DNA of 64,000 nucleotides, taken from positions 186,001 to 250,000 of the forward strand of contig WGND01000011.1 in assembly GCA_016124805.1 (NCBI GenBank), given 5' to 3'. Position 1 is the stretch's first letter. Each line of letters starts with the position of its first letter. The notes beneath the pieces were generated by a model, which made no database searches, had not been told where the DNA came from, and worked only from the letters and a program-made list of their open reading frames with translations. This stretch comes from Hyphomicrobiales bacterium. GTDB lineage: Bacteria; Pseudomonadota; Alphaproteobacteria; Parvibaculales; Parvibaculaceae. Below are positions 7,521 to 15,777 of the stretch, piece by piece. The translations under genes were made by a program, and so were the position numbers.

Positions 7521-8012
7521 TTATTCCGGTTTCAGCTTTGTGACCGGATTGAGAAATGCCGTCATCTCGTCCCACCGCCTTGCAATCATGTCGCGTGCGG
7601 CCCGCCGTGTCATCACTTCCAGCCGCAGCCCGTCGGGATCATTGAAAAAGGTCGCGTAATAATCCGGCGCATAGTCAGTGTGGAAGGCCGGGGCGCTGGC
7701 CCCAATGTCCATCCGGTTGAGAGCCGCCGCCAGCCGATCCACATCCTCATTGCTTGCGACCTGCAGGCAGAGATGATGCAGGCCGGGCGAATAGGAATCA
7801 TGGGGCGTGAAGCCCTCCCGTGCCGGGCGAATGGTGATCTGCATCACCGGATTGAAATAATGCCGGTGCGGTGTGTTGGCGATGGTGAAGTCGCTTTTGC
7901 GGAAATCAAGCAGCCCCAGCACCTTGTCATACCAGGCTTCGGACCGGGCCATATCGGAAACGGTCAGATAGATGTGATCAAGGCCGACAACGCGGATGGG
8001 AGTGTCTGCCAT
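7521..8012 (-). CDS. VOC-family protein paired with halohydrin dehalogenase
   Basis: A 163-residue vicinal-oxygen-chelate protein. Likely metal ligands are H13 (LDHIYLTV), H79 or H80 (GLHHLCLQV) and E132 (LRLEVM), the usual His/His/Glu pattern. The frame is open further upstream, but the ATG at 8012 is chosen because the residues before it overlap the preceding gene and are low-complexity. It starts four bases after the stop of the SDR-fold gene, so the two are probably co-expressed. VOC members include glyoxalases, extradiol dioxygenases and FosA/FosB epoxide-opening enzymes; the last would fit an epoxide-forming partner, but this is inference only. Confidence 0.85.
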   Translation of the reverse strand: MADTPIRVVGLDHIYLTVSDMARSEAWYDKVLGLLDFRKSDFTIANTPHRHYFNPVMQITIRPAREGFTPHDSYSPGLHHLCLQVASNEDVDRLAAALNRMDIGASAPAFHTDYAPDYYATFFNDPDGLRLEVMTRRAARDMIARRWDEMTAFLNPVTKLKPE

Positions 8013-8016
8013 GATC

Positions 8017-8757
8017 CTATCGCGATGTTGCCCAGCCGCCGGCCACCGGGATGAGCTGGCCGGTGATGAAGTCTGATTTCTGGCTGGCGATGAAGGCGAC
8101 GAGGGCGGCGGCTTCCTCCGGTTTGCCAAGGCGGCGCATCGGGATATTGCCGAGAATCTTGTCGCGCGTGCGCGGGTCTTCCATCAGCGAGGCGGGGAAA
8201 TAATCCGGACTCTCGATAAAGTTGAAGGCCAGCGCATTGACCTGAATATTGTCGCCCGCAAGTTCTTTCGCGAGCGTCAGGGCCAGTGAATTGGTTGCGC
8301 CTCTGGCGGCCGCATAGATGCTGTAATTGGGAATGCCATTCAGCGGCGCGGCTGAGGAGAGAAAGAGTATTTTTCCCTGCTTGCGCGATTTCATGTGCGG
8401 GGCGGCGGCACGGGTAATGGCGAAGGATTTGAAGACCAGTGCCTCGAATGATTCGTGGAGGTCCTTGTCCGTTGCCTCTGCGATCGGGCCGCGCACGGCG
8501 GGCCAGGCATCATTATTGATGAGAATGTCGAGCTGGCCTTCCTTGGCGAGGATTTCAGCCACCACATCGGCCGGTGATCTCGGCGTCAGGAGCGTTGCGC
8601 CGGGCAGGGTTTTTGCAAAGTCGGTCCGCGTCGCCTCATTGGCAAAGGCTGAGTCCAGCCCGTAAATTGTGACGTCTTCCGCCATCAGGGCGCGTGCCGA
8701 CGGACCGCCCAGAAAATGGGTGATGTCGGTTATCAGTGCCACGCGTTTGTCGCTCAT
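8017..8757 (-). CDS. Probable halohydrin dehalogenase (SDR fold)
   Basis: A 246-residue SDR-fold protein that lacks the glycine-rich NAD(P) motif. Instead it has T10-x4-F15-x-G17 (TDITHFLG), and the catalytic set is S135, Y148 and R152, i.e. S-x12-Y-x3-R with Arg in place of the SDR Lys. Those two patterns are the established signatures of halohydrin dehalogenases (HheA-HheG), which convert vicinal haloalcohols to epoxides and release halide without a cofactor. NNDAWP near 81-86, KSRKQGKILFLSSA and the SPDYFP segment also recall HheC. No halide-handling neighbour except the VOC gene is visible. Alternative: an uncharacterised, cofactor-less SDR relative. Confidence 0.8.
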   Translation of the reverse strand: MSDKRVALITDITHFLGGPSARALMAEDVTIYGLDSAFANEATRTDFAKTLPGATLLTPRSPADVVAEILAKEGQLDILINNDAWPAVRGPIAEATDKDLHESFEALVFKSFAITRAAAPHMKSRKQGKILFLSSAAPLNGIPNYSIYAAARGATNSLALTLAKELAGDNIQVNALAFNFIESPDYFPASLMEDPRTRDKILGNIPMRRLGKPEEAAALVAFIASQKSDFITGQLIPVAGGWATSR

Positions 8758-8867
8758 GGGGCCTCCGGCAAGCCGTTTCCTGATTATTCAGCGCTGGGAT
8801 GAAATGCGCTGTTTGCCTCGTCAGCACAACGCATTAGGCTTGAGGGGTCAAGTATACAAAATACGGA

Positions 8868-10508
8868 ATGACTTCGTTGAATATGAACATCCAGAACATC
8901 ACGGCGCCCTGGTGGCAGGGGGCCGTTGTCTACCAGATTTATCCGCGCAGTTATCGCGACAGCAATGGCGACGGCATCGGCGATCTGAAGGGCATCGAGG
9001 AACGACTGGACTATATCGCCACACTGGGCGTGGATGCGATCTGGCTCTCGCCATTCTATCCCTCACCCAATCGCGACTTCGGCTATGACGTGTCGGATTA
9101 TTGCGCGGTGGCGCCTGACATGGGAACGATGGAAGACTTTGACCGCATTGTTACCGGCGTTCATGAGCGCGGCATGAAGCTGATCATTGATCTGGTGCTC
9201 TCGCATACATCCGAGGAGCATGAATGGTTCCAGAAAAGTCAGCTCTCGGACGATAATGACAAGTCAGACTGGTATGTCTGGGCCGATGCCAAGGAAGATG
9301 GCACGCCGCCAACAAACTGGCTGAGCCCTTTTGGCGGCACCACCTGGTCGTGGCATCCGCTGCGCCGGAAATATTATTTCCACAAATTTCTCAAGAGCCA
9401 GCCCAAGCTCAATTTCCACAATCCCGATGTTGTGGATGCACTGATGGATGTGCTGCGCTTCTGGCTTGACCGGGGCGTGGATGGCTTCCGCCTCGATGTC
9501 GCCAATTCCTATGTGCATGATCTTGAGTTGCGGGACAATCCGCCGGTACCGATGGACGAGCGCACCCTGTTCGACTGGGGCCATGCGCCGCGTCTGCAAC
9601 GCCATATCCACGATTCCAATACGCGCGAAAATGAGGAAGCCATGAAGCGCGTGCGCGCTGTCATGGATGAATATAATGACCGCTTCGCCTTTGGTGAATT
9701 CTCCGAAGAGCCTTCCATGCTGGAGCTTTATGCCGGCGGGCCGGAACTTCTACATACGGGCTACACATTCCATTTTCTGGAATCCTGGGATCTGTCACCG
9801 GCAACGGTTGAGGCCAATTATCAGGCACCTTTTGGCGGGCACGCCGAACTCTTTCCCTGTGTGACTTTTTCCAATCATGACTTTGTGCGGCCGGTCACGC
9901 GCTGGGGCGGCGGGCTGGGCGACGATCCGCTTGCCATGCTGATGATGACGCTGCTCATGACGCTGCGCGGCACGGTGCTGATGTATCAGGGCGAGGAGCT
10001 TGGCCTGCCTGAAACCGATCTTGCGCATGAAGATATTCGCGATCCCGTGGGCGAACTCTATTTTCCATGGGTCAAAGGCCGGGACGGGTGCCGCACGCCC
10101 ATGCCGTGGCAGGCGATGGCCGATCATGCCGGTTTCAGCAAGGTGAAACCCTGGTTGCCGATCCCGGAATATCACAGCATCCGCGCCCATGACATGCAGG
10201 AGCGGGAAAGTGACTCCGTGCTGGCCCATTCACGGCGCATCATCGCGCTGCGCAAGGCGCATCCGGCGCTGCGGCTCGGCACCATCCATTTCATGAAGAT
10301 GCCCGATCCCGTTCTTGGTTTTGAGCGCGTCCATGAGAATGAAAAAATTGTCTGCTTCTTCAATCTGGGTCGTGAAGAGTTGCGCATAACGCTGCCCATC
10401 GATACCAGCCAGATTGTGGAAGAACTCAATGTCCGCACCGGTCTTGTCCAGCGCGAGGGCAATGAACTTCTCATGGGACCGCGCTCGGTCTTCATGGCCA
10501 GACTTTAG
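8868..10508 (+). CDS. Alpha-glucosidase, glycoside hydrolase family 13
   Basis: A 546-residue retaining alpha-amylase-fold enzyme, likely cleaving terminal alpha-glucosyl bonds of small maltooligosaccharides, isomaltose or sucrose-type substrates. The barrel opens with WWQGAVVYQIYPRSYRDSNGDGIGDL in the form typical of oligo-glucosidases. The nucleophile is D210 (FRLDVAN), the acid/base E277 (FGEFSEE) and the third carboxylate D338 (FSNHDFVR). No signal peptide is visible, so it is probably cytoplasmic. It is divergent from the dehalogenase gene, and a globin gene follows after 40 bases. Confidence 0.92.
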   Translation: MTSLNMNIQNITAPWWQGAVVYQIYPRSYRDSNGDGIGDLKGIEERLDYIATLGVDAIWLSPFYPSPNRDFGYDVSDYCAVAPDMGTMEDFDRIVTGVHERGMKLIIDLVLSHTSEEHEWFQKSQLSDDNDKSDWYVWADAKEDGTPPTNWLSPFGGTTWSWHPLRRKYYFHKFLKSQPKLNFHNPDVVDALMDVLRFWLDRGVDGFRLDVANSYVHDLELRDNPPVPMDERTLFDWGHAPRLQRHIHDSNTRENEEAMKRVRAVMDEYNDRFAFGEFSEEPSMLELYAGGPELLHTGYTFHFLESWDLSPATVEANYQAPFGGHAELFPCVTFSNHDFVRPVTRWGGGLGDDPLAMLMMTLLMTLRGTVLMYQGEELGLPETDLAHEDIRDPVGELYFPWVKGRDGCRTPMPWQAMADHAGFSKVKPWLPIPEYHSIRAHDMQERESDSVLAHSRRIIALRKAHPALRLGTIHFMKMPDPVLGFERVHENEKIVCFFNLGREELRITLPIDTSQIVEELNVRTGLVQREGNELLMGPRSVFMARL

Positions 10509-10548
10509 GGGCCCGCAAAGAGGCACCTCATACAAGGGAGACAACCCG

Positions 10549-10956
10549 ATGAATGGTGATCTGATACTTCGCTCGCTTGATCTCGTTGCTGAACGCTGCG
10601 AGGACCCGACACCGCTTGTCTATGAAAGGCTGTTTGCGCGCCACCCCGAAATGGAGCCGCTATTCGTCATGGACAAAAGCGGTGCCGCCCGCGGCCATAT
10701 GCTCAGTGAGGCCATTGAAAGCCTGATCGATTTTGTCGGGCCGCGCAGCTATGCCGTTACGCTTTTGCAAAGCGAACACATCAATCACAACAATCTCGGC
10801 GTGCCTTCGGACATCTTCACGACCTTTTTCGACAATATGAAAGAGAGCTTCCGCGCGATCCTCGGGGATGAATGGACGGATGAGACCGATGCCGCCTGGT
10901 GTGAGGCGCTTTTGGCCATTGACGAGGTGATGAAATCGACCAGCCTGCCGCATTAG
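10549..10956 (+). CDS. Globin-family protein
   Basis: A 135-residue single-domain protein resembling bacterial globins of the Hmp/Vgb type. The LVYERLFARHPEMEPLF segment matches the A-to-C helix region, and SEHINHNNLGVPSDIF supplies the probable proximal heme His, followed by the helix-G and H region ending LLAIDEVM. The ATG at 10549 is chosen over upstream starts because AAGGGAG lies nine bases before it and the preceding codons overlap the alpha-glucosidase gene. Function (oxygen or NO binding) is unknown; heme binding should be regarded as probable. Confidence 0.8.
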   Translation: MNGDLILRSLDLVAERCEDPTPLVYERLFARHPEMEPLFVMDKSGAARGHMLSEAIESLIDFVGPRSYAVTLLQSEHINHNNLGVPSDIFTTFFDNMKESFRAILGDEWTDETDAAWCEALLAIDEVMKSTSLPH

Positions 10957-11035
10957 CCTAGTCAGTTCTAAAAAAGCATTGATTATCGTCTTTGCCTTCC
11001 CATATGGTTTGAACCAGCAAAATGGGGAGCGGATC

Positions 11036-11776
11036 ATGGATAAACCAACAGCGGTTGTATTGGGCGTCGGTGCGGAAAATGGCGTGGGGGCGGCTGTCTG
11101 TCGCCGCTTTGCGGCGGAAGGGCATCACGTGCTCGTGGCCGGTCGGACGCAGGACAAGATTGATCAGATTGTTGATACGATCTCGCAGTCGGGCGGCACG
11201 GCGGAAGCTGTGCTTGTGGACGGGACGAAGCAGGATCAGGTCGTCGCACTGTTTGATCGCGCCATGGCACCGGGCAAGGGGTTTGCACCCGCAGATGCCG
11301 CCATTTTCAATATGGGCAACAACCAGTTTATTGATTTTCTCAAAGTCGATGCTGCCAAGTTTGAGGATTTCTGGCGCGTGGGCTGTTTTGCCGGGTTCCT
11401 TTTCGGGCAGGAGGCCGCGCGCCGTTTCATGCCGCTTGGGCGCGGCACAGTCATTTTCACCGGCGCATCAGGCAGCCTGCGCGGCAAAGCGGGTTTTGCC
11501 CAATTTGCGGCCGCCAAGGCAGGTCTGCGCATGATCTCGCAGAGCATGGCACGCGAATTTGGTCCTGGCGGGCTGCATGTGGCGCATGTCGTGATCGATG
11601 GTGGCATCAATGGCGAAAGGCTGCGAACCGGCGCACCCAAATATGTCGAGTTCAAGGGCGAGGATGGTTTGCTCGAAGTTGACGACATTGCCGCCAATTA
11701 CTGGATGTTGCATCAGCAGCCGAAATCAGCATGGACGCAGGAACTTGATCTGCGCCCCTTCAAGGAAGTCTATTGA
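11036..11776 (+). CDS. Short-chain dehydrogenase/reductase-like protein with Tyr-to-Phe change
   Basis: A 246-residue Rossmann protein with a normal dinucleotide motif (GVGAENGVG near residues 9-17) and a Ser in TGASGS. At the catalytic YxxxK position the sequence reads FAAAK, so the usual Tyr is Phe while the Lys is kept. This variant occurs in a family of proteobacterial SDRs whose substrates are not known. The ATG at 11036 follows GGGAGCGG and is preferred to an upstream start. It is convergent with the molybdopterin gene (11783), with only six bases between the stops. Confidence 0.85.
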   Translation: MDKPTAVVLGVGAENGVGAAVCRRFAAEGHHVLVAGRTQDKIDQIVDTISQSGGTAEAVLVDGTKQDQVVALFDRAMAPGKGFAPADAAIFNMGNNQFIDFLKVDAAKFEDFWRVGCFAGFLFGQEAARRFMPLGRGTVIFTGASGSLRGKAGFAQFAAAKAGLRMISQSMAREFGPGGLHVAHVVIDGGINGERLRTGAPKYVEFKGEDGLLEVDDIAANYWMLHQQPKSAWTQELDLRPFKEVY

Positions 11777-11782
11777 CGGCTT

Positions 11783-13399
11783 TCACCTTTTGCGGTGATC
11801 GGCCAGCGCCTCTGCCGTGTCGATGTCCCTGAGCGGGGCATCGTCCGGCATGGGCACCTCCACCACGTCTTCCTCATGCAAGCCGATAAGATGCTTGGCG
11901 CCGACATCGCCTTTGAGATCGCGCATCTCGTCCAGAAAGCTTGCCCCCCACAATACGGGGTTACCGCGCTTGCCTTCAAATGTCGGCACGCAAACGTTGC
12001 GGCCCTCTTCCGGATCGAAGGCGGCGATCAGCCGGTTCAGATGCGCCGGGGTGATGGAGGGCATGTCGGCAAGGCAGATGATGACGCCATCAATATCCTC
12101 GGGCAGGGCGGCAAGCCCCGCTTTCAATGAGGTACTGAGGCCGTCGGCATAATCCGGATTATGCGCCAGCGTGACCGTGAGGCCGCCCAGTGCATCTCGC
12201 ATCTTGTCGGCCTGATGGCCGGTCACAACGAATACGCCGCTGGCCTGGCTGTCCAGCGCGGCCTTGACCATATGGGTCACCATTGGTTGGCCGTCGATCT
12301 CGGCGAGCAGCTTGTTGGGCCCCTGCATGCGGCTTGAGCGGCCGCCAGCCAGAATGAGCGCGGCAATGCGCGGCGCGCTTGCAGAGGTGGCTTGCGTGCC
12401 GTCGCGCGGCTGGGGTCTTGTCCGGATTTCCTTCAGCAGGCCGCCCACGCCCATCTGCATTACATCGCCCGGCGTCACAGGGAGATCGGCAAGCAGCCGG
12501 GCCAGCACAAAATCAAAGCCATTGAGCGCGGGCGAGCGGGCGCAGCCGGGCAGGCCGATCACGGGTACCTTGCCGTGTCTCGCCAGCAGCATCAGATTGC
12601 CGGGGTCCACGGGCATGCCGAAATGCAGGACGTCGCCCCCGGCGCGCGCAATCCCGGCAGGTACCACGTCCGCGCGGTCGGAAGTCGCCGATGCGCCGAA
12701 TATCAGCACCGGCGAACAGCCCTCATCCAGCAGGTCGCGAATGGCGGTCGTCACCTCTGCTTCGTCATGATGGCAGCGGATCTCGCGGGCGATCCGGCTG
12801 CCCATTGCCTCCAGCCGCGCCTCAAGCACCTTGCGGGACTTGTCATGGATCGAGGCTTTCATGCCCGGCAGTGTCGTGGCGACAAGCCCGACCTTGTGAG
12901 GCGTGAAGGGGCGGGTGCTGATGAGCGGGCCTGCTTCCCGGGCAATTTCGATGGCGTGATCGAGATGGGCCTGCTTCACGGCATAGGGGATGATCTTGAT
13001 CGTGGCGAGCATCTGGCGCGCCTCCACCCGTTCAAAGGGGGCCAGCGTCGCGATGGTGATGGCCTCGCCCAGCAGGTTGATGCGGTTCACGCGGGCCCGG
13101 TCAATGGTGACGAGGCCTGCCACCTCGGCATAGAGATTGGCCCGCCCGGTGAAGGCTTCGGCGCGCTTGATGCCGCTACCGGCCAGTGCATCTGCCAGGG
13201 CGGCGGCAGCCTCATCCTCAGGCACGTCGCCTGCTTCAAGTCTTGCCCCGACAATCTTCAGAATATCGGCCTGGGTCAGCGTTTCGATATCGGCGGCGCT
13301 CAGCACCCGGCCTTTGCGGAAATGCACCTCACCGACATGGATGGAATGGGCGAGGATCGCCCCTTCGGCCTCGGCGGCGAGCATCTGGCCGAAGATCAT
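11783..13399 (-). CDS. MoeA-like/MobA-like fusion, molybdenum cofactor cytidylyltransferase type
   Basis: A 538-residue two-domain protein. Residues 1 to about 350 resemble the molybdopterin-binding MoeA/MogA-type domain, with GLPGCARSPALNGFDF near its end. From about residue 365 a nucleotidyltransferase domain starts with ALILAGGRSSRMQGPNKLL and contains LADMPSI, the acidic metal site of MobA/MocA. Such fusions are thought to attach CMP to molybdopterin for xanthine-oxidase-family enzymes, which fits its place at the end of the cox/xdhC operon. It overlaps the xdhC C-terminal-domain gene by four bases. Confidence 0.85.
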   Translation of the reverse strand: MIFGQMLAAEAEGAILAHSIHVGEVHFRKGRVLSAADIETLTQADILKIVGARLEAGDVPEDEAAAALADALAGSGIKRAEAFTGRANLYAEVAGLVTIDRARVNRINLLGEAITIATLAPFERVEARQMLATIKIIPYAVKQAHLDHAIEIAREAGPLISTRPFTPHKVGLVATTLPGMKASIHDKSRKVLEARLEAMGSRIAREIRCHHDEAEVTTAIRDLLDEGCSPVLIFGASATSDRADVVPAGIARAGGDVLHFGMPVDPGNLMLLARHGKVPVIGLPGCARSPALNGFDFVLARLLADLPVTPGDVMQMGVGGLLKEIRTRPQPRDGTQATSASAPRIAALILAGGRSSRMQGPNKLLAEIDGQPMVTHMVKAALDSQASGVFVVTGHQADKMRDALGGLTVTLAHNPDYADGLSTSLKAGLAALPEDIDGVIICLADMPSITPAHLNRLIAAFDPEEGRNVCVPTFEGKRGNPVLWGASFLDEMRDLKGDVGAKHLIGLHEEDVVEVPMPDDAPLRDIDTAEALADHRKR

Positions 13400-14073
13400 G
13401 TGCGCAGGCTTTCGGTGATCTGCGCCATGATCGAGATGGCAATTTCAGCGGGGCTGCGCGCACCGATGGCGAGGCCCACAGGGCCATGAATGCGGGCAAT
13501 ACTGGCTTCATCAAAGCCTGCCGCTTTCATCCGGTCGATGCGGGCGCCATGGGTTTTGCGGCTGCCAAGTGAGCCGATATAGAAGGCGGGGCTCCGGAGG
13601 GCTGCCATCAATGCGGGGTCATCGAGTTTCGGGTCGTGGGTCAGGGTCACGATTGCCGTGCGCGTGTCTGGTGTCAGCGCTGACATGGCCTCGTCGGGCC
13701 ATTCCGTCACCAGATTGAGGCCGGGAAAACGCGCCTCGGAGGCAAAGGCGGTGCGCGGATCAATGAGGCTCACGTCATAGCCGGCAAGCAGCGCCATGCT
13801 GGCGAGCGGCTGAGCGATATGCACGGCACCGACAATGATCATGCGCAATGGCGGGTTGAAGCCATTGAGGAACCACTCACTGCCACTATCTTCAACGATG
13901 CGCGATTTGTCGGACGCCAATACCTCAGATGCTGCTTTAAGAAGCGGCATATCTGATTCAGTTTCATGGGGATAGAGAAGTTTCTCGCTGTCATCTCTGA
14001 GCCTCGTAGCCAACACCACGGCACGCTTGGCCGCGCGATCGGCGATGAGCTGATCGAGTATTGCGCGTTTCAT
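13396..14073 (-). CDS. XdhC-family protein, C-terminal (Rossmann) domain as a separate gene
   Basis: A 225-residue protein matching the XdhC C-terminal domain: a Rossmann start MIIVGAVHIAQPLASMA, then VTLTHDPKLDDPAL, YIGSLGSRKTHGARIDR and IHGPVGLAIGARSPAEIAISI at the end. In full-length XdhC/CoxI this domain is joined to a small N-terminal domain; here that is the preceding gene, one base away. XdhC proteins bind the molybdenum cofactor and help insert it, in sulfurated form, into hydroxylases. The ATG at 14073 is preferred because the longer frame overlaps the upstream gene. Confidence 0.87.
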   Translation of the reverse strand: MKRAILDQLIADRAAKRAVVLATRLRDDSEKLLYPHETESDMPLLKAASEVLASDKSRIVEDSGSEWFLNGFNPPLRMIIVGAVHIAQPLASMALLAGYDVSLIDPRTAFASEARFPGLNLVTEWPDEAMSALTPDTRTAIVTLTHDPKLDDPALMAALRSPAFYIGSLGSRKTHGARIDRMKAAGFDEASIARIHGPVGLAIGARSPAEIAISIMAQITESLRT

Positions 14074-14074
14074 C

Positions 14075-14410
14075 TCAGTCCAGCACCGGCTCGACAAGCA
14101 CCTTGATGCGGCCCCCGCAGGCCAGACCCACCTCCCAGGCGGCGGCATCTGCGACACCATATTCGAGCAGTTCGCTTTTGCCACTGGTCAGCGTGTCGAG
14201 GGCGCGGGTCACGACATCACCCTCAATGCAGCCACCCGACACAGAGCCCACAAAGCTGGCATCATCGCGGATTGCGAGCTGGGCCCCGACGGGGCGCGGC
14301 GCGGAGCCCCATGTCTCGATTACGGTTGCTAGCGCCACCTGATGTCCCTCGGCGCGCCACGCGGCGGCCTGTTCCAGCACATTGTCATGATGGCTGGCAG
14401 GGACACTCAT
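14075..14410 (-). CDS. XdhC/CoxI-family N-terminal domain protein
   Basis: A 111-residue protein equal to the XdhC_CoxI N-terminal domain. It has ATVIETWGSAPRPVGAQLAI, the signature SGGCIEGDV near residue 58-66 and the closing GLACGGRIKVLVEP. The Cys of SGGC is the one implicated in cofactor handling in relatives. It lies exactly between coxM (adjacent, no gap) and the C-terminal-domain gene (one base), so the maturation factor is encoded in two pieces. Confidence 0.88.
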   Translation of the reverse strand: MSVPASHHDNVLEQAAAWRAEGHQVALATVIETWGSAPRPVGAQLAIRDDASFVGSVSGGCIEGDVVTRALDTLTSGKSELLEYGVADAAAWEVGLACGGRIKVLVEPVLD

Positions 14411-15211
14411 TTAAGTCAGCGATGCTTCGACGGCACGCTTGGCCATCACGGTGATGAGATGGGCGCGATACTCTGCCGTGCCATGCATGTCCGAATTGAG
14501 GCCCTTGGCGGCAATCTTGATATTGGCGACAGCCTCCGGCGTCCAGCTTTTGGCGAGAGCTGCTTCCATTTCCTCGCAGCGATAGACACCGTTCTGGCCT
14601 GCACCGGTCACAGCCACACGAATACCCCAGGGACCCTTGGCCACAAAGACGCCGACCATGGCGTAGCGTGAGGCGGGGTTGCGGAATTTCGCATAGGCGG
14701 CTTTCTCCGGATGCGGGAACGTAACTTCCTTAATGATTTCATCCGGTTCCAGGGCTGTCTCAAACATGCCTGTGAAGAACTTGTCAGCCTCGATCAGTCG
14801 CTTGGTCGTATGGATTTTGGCATCCAGCGCAAGGCAGGCCCCAGGATAATCAGCCGCCGGGTCATTATTGGCGATGGAGCCGCCAATCGTGCCGCGATGG
14901 CGGACAGCCGGATCACCGATCATGCCAGCGAGATGGGCAAGAGCCGGAATGGCCTTCAGCACCTCGGGGGACACCGAGACATCGGCATGGGTCGTGCCCG
15001 CGCCAATGGTGATGGCATCGCCTTCAGCCCGAATGAAGGCAAGTTCCTTCAGCGCGCTGATATCGATCAGGTCGCTGGGCATGGCGAGCCGCGCCTTGAG
15101 TGTCGGAATCAGGGTCTGGCCGCCCGCGAGCAGCTTGGGATCATCGGCAGATCCGAGCTGGGCGGCGGCATCATCAAGAGTGGTCGGGCGAATATAGTTG
15201 AACTGATACAT
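14411..15211 (-). CDS. coxM: CO dehydrogenase-type FAD-binding medium subunit
   Basis: A 266-residue FAD subunit of a molybdenum hydroxylase (aerobic CO dehydrogenase/xanthine oxidase family), which passes electrons from the 2Fe-2S subunit to the acceptor. FAD-pyrophosphate motifs are visible: LAGGQTLIPTLKARL near residues 28-42 and TIGGSIANNDPAADYP near 110-125. The ATG at 15211 is used because the longer frame runs back into coxS. It starts ten bases after the coxS stop. The substrate may be CO or an organic compound; subunits S and M alone cannot tell. Confidence 0.9.
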   Translation of the reverse strand: MYQFNYIRPTTLDDAAAQLGSADDPKLLAGGQTLIPTLKARLAMPSDLIDISALKELAFIRAEGDAITIGAGTTHADVSVSPEVLKAIPALAHLAGMIGDPAVRHRGTIGGSIANNDPAADYPGACLALDAKIHTTKRLIEADKFFTGMFETALEPDEIIKEVTFPHPEKAAYAKFRNPASRYAMVGVFVAKGPWGIRVAVTGAGQNGVYRCEEMEAALAKSWTPEAVANIKIAAKGLNSDMHGTAEYRAHLITVMAKRAVEASLT

Positions 15212-15221
15212 CGTCGGCTCC

Positions 15222-15686
15222 TCAGCGCATGTCTTCGGCAGCAGCCAGCACGGCCTTGACGATATTGTGGTAGCCGGTGCAACGGCAAAGATTGCCTTCC
15301 AGTTCCTCGCGCACGGTGTGCTCGTCAAGGTCGGGCTTGCGGCGGATCAGATCGACCGCCGTCATCATCATGCCGGGGGTGCAGAAACCGCATTGCAGGC
15401 CATGATGTTCGCGGAAGGCTTTCTGCACCGGGTGAAGTTCACCATCCACCTCGAGGCCCTCGACAGTTGTAACCTCGGCGCCGTCAGCCTGGACAGCCAG
15501 CACGGCGCAGGATTTTACGGCCTTGCCATCCAGCAGCACGACGCAGGCGCCACACTGGCTCGTGTCGCAGCCCACATGTGTGCCCGTCAGGCCCAGCGAA
15601 TTTCGGAGAAAATCGGCCAACAGGGTGCGGGTTTCCACCTCGCCGCTTGCTGATTTGCCATTCACATTCACGTTGATAGCGGGCAT
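15222..15686 (-). CDS. coxS: CO dehydrogenase-type 2Fe-2S small subunit
   Basis: A 154-residue iron-sulfur subunit with two 2Fe-2S clusters. The plant-type cluster uses [11 protein letters not shown] plus a later Cys in KSCAV, and the second uses CGFCTPGM and [10 protein letters not shown]. The start at 15686 ([11 protein letters not shown]) follows GGGAG; an alternative ATG lies 12 bases upstream. It should pair with the FAD subunit and a large molybdopterin subunit, but no large-subunit gene follows or precedes it here. Confidence 0.92.
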   Translation of the reverse strand: MPAINVNVNGKSASGEVETRTLLADFLRNSLGLTGTHVGCDTSQCGACVVLLDGKAVKSCAVLAVQADGAEVTTVEGLEVDGELHPVQKAFREHHGLQCGFCTPGMMMTAVDLIRRKPDLDEHTVREELEGNLCRCTGYHNIVKAVLAAAEDMR

Positions 15687-15777
15687 AGGGGCTCCCATTG
15701 GGGGTCGAGGCTGCTTGATATGCAGCGAATTATTGCTGAATGACCGGATTGTCAGTCTTAGTCAGGCTGGCGTCAAG

